NCBI RefSeq assembly: GCF_050947875.1
Contig: NC_134574.1
Coordinates: forward strand, 105,050,969-105,114,968
Reading direction: 5' to 3'
Source of the DNA: Dermacentor variabilis
Taxonomy: Eukaryota > Arthropoda > Arachnida > Ixodida > Ixodidae
DNA length: 64,000 bases
Below, in pieces: positions 13,298-23,000 of this stretch. A program made the position numbers and the translations under genes. Each line of letters starts with the position of its first letter. The stretch's first letter is position 1. The notes beneath the pieces are model-generated. The model had not been told where the DNA came from. It did no database searches and saw only the letters and a program-made list of their open reading frames with translations.

Positions 13298-15590
13298 TTT
13301 GACAGCACCTCACGAAATGATAAGCACACATCTAATCCGCAAAACTGGCGCATGATGAATTTTAACACACATATTCGCTTCGACGCACCCACGCAAAATC
13401 GAGTGAGCGTGTGTTCAGAAAGAAATAAGCGCATTTGAGAATAAATAGGCACCAGAGCGCACGTTGCTTTTGGTTGACCTTTAGACATCATTATCAAATC
13501 AGTAAAGGAAACGAATCTAGCAGGGTGAAATCGCTTTTTTTTCTAGCCTCAGCCAAACGGCAGCAGACGTAACGGAGCGCCCGAGTGCCTCCTCTGCGCA
13601 TGAAAGGTGTAGCGGTGCCGTGGAGCGGTGAAAACACCGGTCACACCCACTACTGAACGTACGCTCTCTTCCTGCGAACGGCCGGAGCAAAACCTGCCGG
13701 CGCGCGCAATCTCGGAGGCCATGTGTCGACCGATCTCATTGAAGATTATGCAACTGGACACATTATCGCGAGACAATGTCCCGTCAGCTGCAACTACTTA
13801 TAAGTGAGCGAGCATGCCGAATTGTAAATTTGTAAGTGCTGTCGACGCAAGCGTATCTCAGTTTGGCCATGCCTCCGTTGCTCCATATGTCAACTATCGA
13901 GTTACGGTGTTGGCCCACAAAGCGGCAAAATTCAATGTTCGCAATCGGCATGTATATAGCCAGATTGTGACGAGAACTTTTCCGCCGCCATGAGTTGTAG
14001 AACACATAACGCCTTCTCGAGTAGAACGCGTGACATCCCAGCGCCATTAGAACAGGAACACTCGCTGGGCGCATCGTTACCGCACCCTCAGCTGAGATAA
14101 TCAGGGAGAGAACGCTCGGCCGACGTCGCCCTCAAACGTGTGCATGCAACAGATTTCCAGCGCGCTGTACCGAAGTGGTGAATGAGGCATCGAGGCACCA
14201 GCTAGGCTCTCTAGATTCAGAGGTCGCCTAACTCCGCCTGGAGTGCAAAGCATGAGTCTAACTCCAAGACTCTGACGGACTAAAGGTGTGCCTAAGTGCG
14301 TACGTTACTGTACACGTCACGTCGCACTCATCTGGCTGAATAAACGTGTGGCCTTGTGGGTGCGTCATTGGACACGTGACGGTGCCGCCAATGGGAAGAA
14401 GGTGGCGCCATGTTCCGAGTGTATAAAATGAGCACGTTGAAGAGGTTCCGAGGTCTACAAACGGTATAATGACTTCGCATTCCCGCACGTAAGCACGCTT
14501 AGGTGTCGCTGGCGAATTTTTTTTTGATCTGTTGGTGCCTTAGTGCAAGATATCCCTAGACTTGTACGAATTTCTCTTTCTTGAGTAAACAAAATTTAAT
14601 ATCAGTAGATCTAGACAAGGTTTTCTTGGAACTCGCCACCCTGGGATATACCAATCGCGGACACCAGTCCTTCGCGACATTTTGGTAGTTTGGAAAAGAA
14701 AGAAAAAAACATATAGCGCGTTTTTCTTTCTTGCGTTCAATCTTATCATGACCTGGTAAATAATGCACTGGGTTCGTTGTGCGATATCAACTTACATTAA
14801 GCAATATTTAGAAATAGCGGTGGAGCAGAGCCACTTATCGTAAATATATATACTTCTCTGCGCACTAATCATTTAACACAAATCGCGGATATAATGAAAA
14901 AGAAACAAGAATACAGTATCTTGAAATACTGTTGTTGCAGAAATTTGCTGTTTTGCGCGAAGGGCGAAGCAGTCACTGCAATAGCAAGGTTTGAGCACTG
15001 CGCTTGAGCCTCTCGGACGATGTTCTAACGAAACGCGGGTCCTACTAACGCAGGTTCGACACAGGTGCTCCGAAATTTCTGGCACCCTTAAAATCTTTAA
15101 GACGCCGTGTATGGCCCGTAATCACATCGTAAAGGTGCCACCATACGCTGCCCGCAAAGAATCGCGCCAGTAAAGCGTAATTAATTTCAGCTATGAGCGC
15201 CGTTACTGCGGTGCGCTCTTAATATTTAAAAGTCTGAGAAGAGTTGTGTGAAGAAAGCAAGCGCTGAGAATAACATATTTCATGACATTTGTTTCTTGGC
15301 TGCCATTTTCAAAATTCTGAGGAATAACGTAGTCAAGAACGTAAGACACTGCACGAGGAACTTCGGTAATTGAATTGCGTACCAATATAAGGCGCATTTA
15401 GCGCATAGATAAGCTACATAGCATACCCGTATCTAAATATAAGCGGAACCCTACGGCTACACCGACTGTGGAAATTTGCTTGGGGTGGGTCTATACGAGT
15501 GCTATTTAAATAATATCGTAATCAAAAGAAATGTGTGATTGACGGGAAGTTCGACATGTATACGTTCTCTCGTGCACCTGCTTTCAAGTA

Positions 15591-15863
15591 CAGTCTTAAA
15601 AAAAAGGCTTACAACTTCGGGGCTCATCTTGTTCCACAACGATAATCGTCACCTACCTTTCCAAAATTTCCTTTCGTTAAGGCTGCGAGCCGGGTATTTC
15701 CAAGTCGTGAACGGCATGCATGTTACCAGCGCGACATAGCATTCTCGAGAGGAAATCAGCGAGCGCAGAGTTTTCGAGAAAGGAAACGCAAGTCAGACAG
15801 ATGACAATTATCGTTGTCGGACAAGATGAGCCCCAAAGGGTGTGAAAACTTGTTTTAAGAGTG
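15591..15863. mobile_element. foldback/MITE-like element with long inverted repeats, in the receptor intron
   Basis: The left arm begins CAGTCTTAAAA and carries GGGGCTCATCTTGTTCC followed by ACAACGATAATCGTCA (about 15619-15650). The right arm, read on the minus strand from 15863, begins CACTCTTAAAA and carries GGGGCTCATCTTGTCCG followed by ACAACGATAATTGTCA. Similarity continues inward (TTTCCTTTC, CTGCG, ATTTCC) almost to the centre near 15720, so each arm is roughly 130 bases and the whole is a self-complementary element of about 273 bases. A CAAG tetranucleotide flanks both ends (15585-15588 and 15864-15867) and may be a target duplication. It has no coding capacity. Confidence 0.75.
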
Positions 15864-16007
15864 CAAGCATTCCTTTCATGTCGTAAATGATCGCGATATT
15901 TATTATAGCTGATTTTACAGAACTAATATACAGGTTTCATTATACGAGTGGCATCTCGATAAAGAGAACGACGGAGAAATAATTGAATGCACTGGTTGTG
16001 CCTGCCA

Positions 16008-16186
16008 AAACCACGATTTGATTGTGAGGCGCGCAGTAGTGGATCTTCAACCTGCCCCGATGCACGAGACACGGCCGTTCTTGCCATTCGCCCTCATTGA
16101 TATGTGGCCACCGCGGCCGGGATTCGACCTTGCGACCACGTGCTTTTAACAGTGCACTACCATACCGCTAAGCTACCTCAGCGGGT
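16008..16186 (-). mobile_element. tRNA-derived SINE, Ruka-like, in the receptor intron
   Basis: On the minus strand it starts with a tRNA-like head with an A box (TAGCTTAGCGG) and a B box (GGTCGAATCCC, about 16126-16116). The body is diverged and the end is CAAATCGTGGTTT near 16008. The same order of blocks occurs in the copy at 63567-63786, and the head is related to the copies at 19779-20014 and 53026-53260. It has the same orientation as the host gene. Confidence 0.7.
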
Positions 16187-16529
16187 AACGACCGAGAAAG
16201 AGGCCATAAATATTGTCCTCGTTTTTATTGCGCTAACGTTCACATAATTAATCATTACAACGTAACCTATACGTCGCATTTTTTCTCAACAATTTGATTA
16301 GGAGCACCAAAAATGACATAAAATTATGGTCACGCTCGAAGCCCAACATTCTCTCTGGATCGCGTATGATGTTTTGGTTATAACACGCAACTGTGAACCG
16401 TTCGCCTCAAACTGATGACAGCTCAGCAAACGTAGACGAGCATCGCATGCCGAGACGCCACTTCAGAATCAAGTAGGAGACCGCCGTCGAGAAAGCGCTA
16501 ATTTACAGGGTTTCGCCCGTGACCCTTAC

Positions 16530-17933
16530 CTGCGATGTCTCGCCCTCCAGCGACGGCTGCGTCGGCAGCCGGATCAGTATGGTGTACACCGAATCGGACG
16601 AGTAGGAGCGGGACGCCGACGTGGGCGCTGCTGCTGCGCCAGTCTTCTCGTTGCGTCGGAGGCCGTTGCGGTCTGTCATGGGGATGCTGACGCTGCCGCC
16701 GCCGCCGCCGCCGCCACCGCCACCGCCTCCTATGCTAGAGATCGCGCTGGTAGTCCCCGTTCCGGCGCGCCCGGCCGGGTTCAGCTGGACGAGCTGGTCC
16801 GCCCGGAAGGTCATCGAGGCCGACTGCACCGGTGTCTCGATGGACGCCGGCGTCTGGGTGCCGGGCGAGCCTCCATGGCTGGTGCTGTCGTCGTCCTCCT
16901 TGTCGTTGTCGATGCGACACCACGACAGGAGCACGTCGCGAAGTCGGCGCCTCTTGGGCGCCGCCGGGGGCAGGTACTTGGAAGTCTCGACGCACAGCGA
17001 AGTGGGCACGTACGTGGTTTCCACGTCCGGCGGGCAGGAGTCGCTGCGGCCGCGGCGGAAGTCCTCCGACTCGGCGGGGTCGTCGCTGGACGTCGACTTC
17101 CGGCTGCCGCCGGTCTCCTTCCGGCCCGCCTGGAGTTGCGTCAAGTCCCTCTGGCGTTTCTCGGTCTCCCGCCAGATGCGCCAGTAGAGGATGCACATGA
17201 CCGTCACCGGCACGTAGAAGGCCGCAAGGGCCGTGCCGAACGTCACGTATATGTTGGTCTCCAAGAACTGGATGTAGCAGCGGTCCAGCGGAACGCTGCG
17301 TTGGCCCTCGATGTAGGGCCAGGAGTAGATCCACGGCGGCCACAGCACCAGGGATATGACCCAGGCGCTGGCGATCATGATGGCGGCCCTCTTGGTGGTT
17401 CTCCGGGCCCGATAGGTCAGCGGCCGGGTCACCGAGAAGTACCGGTCGAAACTGATTATTAGCAGGTTGAGCACCGACGCGTTGCTGGTCAGGTAGTCGA
17501 ATGCGAGCCACGTGTCGCATATGAAGGGACCGAGGGGCCAGTGGTCGTACAGAGTGTACATGGTGAACAAGGGCATCGAGATGACCCCGATGGAGAAGTC
17601 GGCGATGGCCAGGCTGAGCAGGAAGTAGTTGCTAATGGTCTGTAGTTGCTTGTCCAGTTTGAACGAGATCATGACCATAAGGTTGCCGATGATGGTGACT
17701 GCGCTCAACAACGCGGCCAGGAAGGCTATCAGTATCACCTCGGGAAGCGAGTAGGGCGCCGAGTGTCCGCCGCTGTCCGAAGCCACGCTGTCGTTTGTGG
17801 CATTTCCGCTTCCGCCAGTGGTGCTTCCGCCTGCAGAGCCGTCGTCGAGCACGCCGTTCAAACCCCCGCTGCCTCCGGCCTCGGTGGCGGCGAGCAGTAC
17901 AGAGGCGTTGAGTGCGGCTTCCAAAAGACCCAT
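16530..17933 (-). CDS. mAChR-A: muscarinic acetylcholine receptor, A-type: 5' coding exon (N-terminus to third intracellular loop)
   Basis: G-protein-coupled receptor for acetylcholine at the plasma membrane; A-type receptors of arthropods couple to Gq (family knowledge). This exon encodes residues 1-468. The start is ATG at 17933: the open frame runs four codons further but only to a GTG, with an upstream stop. The extracellular N-terminus has N-glycosylation sequons near N9, N44 and N47. TM1 lies at about 63-90, TM2 (LSLAIADF) about 100-122 and TM3 about 137-160, with the amine-binding aspartate D146 in FDYLTSNAS and DRY at 163-165. TM4 lies at about 183-203 and TM5 about 229-251; C139 and C219 should form the usual disulfide. 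The very long third loop includes a run of 12 glycines (402-413, nt 16695-16730) and ends SLEGETSQ at a GTAAGG donor. The [26 protein letters not shown] and FGTALAAFY blocks are muscarinic hallmarks. The A-type call rests on remembered family similarity. Confidence 0.93.
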
Positions 17934-17978
17934 GCTCAATGCCACCGCCCGTTCACTTCATCCTGCCGCAGTATTCAC
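17934..17978 (-). promoter_or_regulatory. 5' leader segment of the receptor with 3' splice site and a two-codon upstream ORF
   Basis: On the minus strand, TTTTCTTCCTATGTGCAG ends at 17979 and is a strong 3' splice site, so the coding exon probably begins at 17978 and earlier 5'UTR exons lie at higher coordinates or outside the window. Between that site and the ATG at 17933 is ATGAAGTGA (17961-17953), a minimal upstream frame Met-Lys-stop. Such a frame could lower initiation at the receptor start; that is inference. Introns just upstream of the start codon are common in muscarinic receptor genes. Confidence 0.6.
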
Positions 17979-17979
17979 C

Positions 17980-19628
17980 TGCACATAGGAAGAAAACGAT
18001 TTTGTTTTGCTTAGGCAAGAATGAGCAAATAGAGTTAAGTTGTAAAAGACCTCTTACTACTGAGGACAACCTTAAAAACTTGATGTAATGATCTGACACG
18101 AAAATGCTATATGTTGATAAACCTTAAAGATAATGTTGAAACTGCAACAAAATAGTAGTAAGCGTGTCGCTATATGTAGACTAAAAGGAACAACATGACG
18201 ACTAACAAAGCAGATACAGCTTGGAAAACTTTAGCTAACTAACGAGAAGTGGGTAACGAACAGGAAAGATCTCGGTAAAATTTCACCTTTTTAAACGGTG
18301 TTAACAAAGCGATAAGAACATTGGGGACATGTGGGGCTCTGTGAATATGTGAGAACCGAGGTGATACATTCTGTAACGTTTCTAACGGCTTCAGTAAAGT
18401 CAAAGGGCAATTCCTGCGACAAACAGAACCGAGCGAGACTCGCCATCTACTACAGAGCAAAGTTACCAAATGTCGTATAAACCGCAAGTGAAAGTGACGA
18501 AGCATCTCGTGAGCTTCAATGATGGTATCTTGATAATGAGAAAGCCCGCGCCTCGTACGCGAAGCGCATTGTTGGCCTCCCTCTAAGCACTCTATGGTGG
18601 GCAGCAATGTAAGGTTGCCGTCTAACGTCATATTGGGCATCTTAAAAAAAAGTTGCCCGTTCTTGTAATCGCACCGCGACCTGCCCGAAAGCCCGATGCT
18701 CTTAGCATCAGGCAACACTCCCCATGTTTGCACATATCGTGAAAACGCCAGCATAGTTCTTTGATGTCACTGGCGAGTGTGTCACGTTGCATAGAACACG
18801 AGCCTGAGCATGTGCACCGGAGAACACGTGTGTGTGTGCGGGCCAGTTTCCTTTAGGCTTCAATCGCTTGAATAAAACACGCGAACAAAAGGCAATCTGA
18901 CAACTCTCTTTCGAGCGCGTGGCCTCGCGCCGTTCTACCATTCTGCCCTCGCTGCAGCCACAGCGCTTTGAGACAATGAGCTAGATTGCACCGTCTTAAG
19001 GATTGACCTATATTTCTCACTTCCGTCCTTGTATTACCTACAGCACTACGTAGACGCCGTGCTACGTTGTGGCGCCTTCAAGGCCACTCTAGGTAATGAA
19101 GGAGATTGAAATCTTTCTTCGCCGCAGTATAAATAAAGAAAAGAACGGCTGTCGTACGATTGCCGTCACCGTCGTCTACAGCTGCATCCTTCGCACTTGT
19201 CGTATGCACAAATTTGATCGCCTTACGCCAACATGTTGGTCCACCTGGTAATGCTTTGTCGAAATTCTTAACAGTGTTTCATACCGTGTTACGTGTAGAA
19301 TGTGACGCATAAGATCGATCCCTACAGTGCCCTGGACCAGCACTTGTTCTCATGCGAAGCCCTCTATTGCTCATCCCGGATACTTTGCGCTAGCTGGACG
19401 GGTTCCTGTCTCGCCTCGTACCGGACCACTTGAAGGAACAAAAAAAAAGGAATTGAAGTTTCCGATGGTATAAATTAAATTCTAGAGTATTCCGTGCCAA
19501 AATCACAGTACGATTGCGACAGACAACGCAGTGGGGGACTTCGAATAAATTTTGCCTAAGTGGGATTTTCTAACTTGCTCCCAATGTACGGTACACAACT
19601 TTTTCGAATACCGTTGTCATCGTAATGT
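17980..19628. other. non-coding DNA upstream of the receptor coding exon
   Basis: Probably part of a 5'UTR intron of the receptor, judging from the splice acceptor at 17979. I see no gene. A minus-strand open frame at 18239-18754 (171 codons) has no recognisable domain and no coding-like composition. Confidence 0.5.
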
Positions 19629-19708
19629 GGCAGCCGCGGCCGGGATTTGACTCGCGGCCTTGTGATTCACAGCGCAGCGCTAAAGTCGCTGAGGTACCTC
19701 GGCTGGCG
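19629..19708 (-). mobile_element. SINE fragment (tRNA-like head only)
   Basis: On the minus strand it resembles the 5' head of the Ruka-like SINEs, with GCCGAGGTACCTCAGCGACT as a degenerate A-box region and CGAGTCAAATCCCGGCCGCGG as the B-box region. The body is missing. A second copy in the same orientation starts about 70 bases away. Confidence 0.55.
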
Positions 19709-19778
19709 CACAATGTCAGGCGAGGGACTTTGAGTGTAGATGGCGGGTTCTAGTGAAAATCGTAGGGATGCGTTGAAG

Positions 19779-20014
19779 AAAAAAAAATTAGGGGGTGTTA
19801 CGTGCCAAAGCAACTTTCCGATTTTGTGGCACGCCGTTTTGGAGTACTCGGGAAATTTGGACCACCTGGGATTCCTTAACGTGGACTTAAATCTAAGTGC
19901 ACGGGTGTTTTCGCATTTCGCCCCCATCGAAATGCGGCCGCCGTGACCGGGATTCAATCCCGCGACCTCGTGCTTAGCAGCCCAACATCATAGCCACTAA
20001 GGAACCACGGCGGG
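19779..20014 (-). mobile_element. Ruka-like tRNA-derived SINE
   Basis: Nearly full-length copy on the minus strand. It starts CCCGCCGTGGTTCCTTAGTG and has a B box within GGGATTGAATCCC. The body contains GAAAACACCCGTGCACTTAG and the block CCCAGGTGGTCC, and it ends with CTAATT plus a short T tract. It aligns along its whole length with the plus-strand copy at 53026-53260. Two RNA polymerase III promoter boxes and the lack of coding capacity support a SINE. Confidence 0.85.
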
Positions 20015-23000
20015 TGATGCTTTGAGGAAAGAGTACCGCGGAGTACCAGGAAATGCAGGTGCAGCCTTTCTTTTTTCAGCTACGGTTTACTGGTAGCCAA
20101 GACGCACTGAACTTGGTCTTACAACACCTTCTGCTGAACGTTAGCTCGCCCACAGGAGCCAGGCAGGGAACGTGAATGCCGAATAACTGAAAATATTTGG
20201 AGAAATCTTCGCTCTTGTAGCATTTTACAAGAATGAACACTTAGGAATAGAAGTGTTTTAGGAGGCGGGGTGTTTTTCCAAGCAGGACTTGCAGCTTTTC
20301 TTCCCTGCCTCCCGCAATCTCTTGGAAATAAAGATATATTCAATTTTCAATTTTACTTGGAACATGGTGGCTGTGTTCGGCTAAACTTGAAATCATCGAT
20401 CTGCTTATGCCAATGCATGTTTCCGAAATTGTTCTTTTTTTTTTTTTAAGCGAGGGAGGTCGCGAGAAAGCTTAAGGCCGACAAGCACGCAAAACCCGGC
20501 AGCCGATAGACTGGTATACTCACGAATTATGCCAAATAAATGTTTTAATTTGCGCAATTAGCGCAATAATGCAAAGGGTGGGCGAGCTTGGCAAGTATTG
20601 TCAGAGTATATTCTGAGTAGTAAGCAGCCGTGCCATGGAGTAAAATTGTTATCGTGAAACTTTATTTTTATTACTGGTTTCTAAAAGCTTCTCCAACACA
20701 GTTTCTTACCACTTCTGATTTATACACGAGGCATATATATCTCGGAATTTAGATTAATCTCGGTGCTTTGCGTTATCCGTCCCCGAATGTTTCCGTAACA
20801 AAACGGTTCGAGTTGATTGATTATAACTTGACCCGATTTTGGTCTTTTTATAGCAACGAGATGTCTGTGATGATCACTATAAACAAAGTTCTCATGTGAC
20901 GATAACGGCACCGCTTGACCACAACCATTTCAATTTGCGAGCGCAGTTCTCAACTTATGGATACCATCTTTAGACGCACCACATCGTGTTCAATGGATAC
21001 TACAGCCAATTTAGCATCTAAATCGACAACCGGAAAGAGTGCCAGCCAGAATTCAACTGCACATGCTAGTCCCTGCATGACGCCAGAAAAGCTTCGCAAG
21101 TGTAAAGCAGTCACTATAAAAATTAACTCAAATGTTTTATTTGTGGAGGAAATCTCGCCACCAAAGACCCCTCTCGGCCATTAGGCAGCGAGCGTGACCA
21201 CCCGTTTTCCTGTTCAATGTTTAAAAGTTTATTGCTTCAAAGTGGTTACACGTGTTGATAGATATAAAATGCAAAAGGAGGTCCCATAGTCAAAGACTGT
21301 ATATGGACCTCACAGTATAATGCCCCCCCCCCCCCCTCCACCCCAGTTAACCTAAATTGAAGTTCATGTTACAAATCGGTAGCAATCGCCATGGCCTTCA
21401 CATAGAAACTGCTATTGGTTATGAAACTAATTTTTCAAGGGCTAAAGATCTGACTAATGCTGTCACCATAGAAGTCTGAGCACGTACGCTTTGGAGAATA
21501 GAGACAGGGACAAATATAGCGGTGCTGCGGCTGAGTGACAAGTCTTGGTACTCTGTTAATTCAGGAGATGTGTTTCAACCTATCACGCACTGCAGTGCTT
21601 ATTTGGCAAAACAAAAGCAGAGCAATATTGCATGGTGAACTTCTCTCAGTAGCAAGCACTTTCCAGGCAGGGGATAAGTAGAATCAATCGGTCACCTTTA
21701 CAAACGAAATTTCTACTATTTCCTTTCTCTCCCTCTACTTTTTCTAGTTCGAGATAGCTTCGCCTGCAGTTTTCCTTTCCCCGATAATCTTAGTACCGCC
21801 GATGTAAAGCGCGTACAGACAGCGTCAAAAGCAAACGAGATACGAAGTCCGCGTGAATGTCAAACGGCAGCCCAGCTTTAGCTTGCCGCTATTAAAAACG
21901 TAGGGCACCATACTGGTCCTGTAGCAGATTTAAAATTGAGACAGTGGCAAAACCTACGCTGTGGAAATATTTTCCTTTTCCTTAGATCGCGCATCCCGGA
22001 GTCTCTTGTCCCAGCCAGCACGCAAAAGGTTCCCGTTACAGCTAGCTTAACTCCTTACACTGGCTTTGTTTGCTTAGAAGTGGAAGTACCCCAGGCACGG
22101 GCCACGAACTGTTACAAAAAAAAAAAGAAATAAAATGTCGAAAGCTCCACAACTACTATAGAAATACAATACAGTTGGATATACTGACGCCCATTCAGAA
22201 GCAAATGCGCGCCATCGTGCAGGGTATTCCGCAGAGGTACAAACATAAAGAAATTGCAAATGGTAATAAAGGCCACACATTGAGGAAGAAAACCAAGCTA
22301 GCTATTGTCTTCTTATGGGGACACGAAGCCCTCCTGTCCGCTTACAGGAAAAAATAGGGAAACAGACGAGGAAGCAGAAGCAAAATATGGGGAAAAGATA
22401 TAAAGGCATATACCACAACGCATAGCGTGAGACGCAGCTGTATGTGCACTGTAGTCAAAACTCGAGCACCGCTGTTGAGAAGAGTTCTGGCATATGTTTA
22501 TGAGTATCCTATCAAGTTTAGCATTAACCTTTCGAAAAGCAGAACTCATTGAACAGCAACGCAACCGTACATACAATCGAGCGAACAAAATAAGCCCACC
22601 GCTAGCAATAACTTACGCCCGCGTTAGTTTTGATCGCACCGGAAGCGGCAGCTGACGTCGCTGTTTGCATGCTAGGTAGCACTGTTTTCATATAAGCAAC
22701 GAAGTTAACAAACAAGCACTAATGTGGTGCCAGCTTGCGCGCTAGTGCCGCGGAAGGGAGCAGGACTAAGCTTCTTGTTTTTTTTTTCTTTTTCTCTTGA
22801 ACAAAGATATTTCGGCGCTGGCTATGGGACGCAACAAAGAAATGTACAAGAATGCGTCGTATTTACGTTTCGCTCGGTGACAAAAGTGCAGCCGGCCGAT
22901 TTGCTGACCTAGGCTGTTCGAAGCCGCTGCCCCAGTCACACAGGAGTGCTATACCGGAAGGGAACGCGACGCCTGCCAGCTGGGACGGAAGAGTTGAGAG

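Larger units (their letters stand above)
11897..16529 (-). other. intron of the muscarinic receptor gene
   Basis: The donor reads GCAG|GTAAGG on the minus strand (GT at 16528-16529) and the acceptor reads TTGCAG (AG at 11897-11898) after a pyrimidine-rich tract with CTCTTCTCTTG and CTTTCTTGC. The size is 4633 bases. It interrupts the third intracellular loop, between the last residue of one coding exon (Q468) and A469. It contains a hAT-like element (12721-13297), a foldback element (15591-15863) and a SINE (16008-16186). On the plus strand there is a weak promoter-like arrangement, CCAAT at 14388-14392 and TATAAAA at 14422-14428, of uncertain meaning. Confidence 0.85.

Noticed and set aside
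16621..17462. Long open frames on the plus strand and in other minus frames across the receptor exon
   Set aside because: They are shadows of the GC-rich receptor exon; only the 16530-17933 minus frame has domain structure and splice sites.
17934..17945. Receptor start at 17945
   Set aside because: That codon is GTG; the first ATG after the upstream stop is at 17933.
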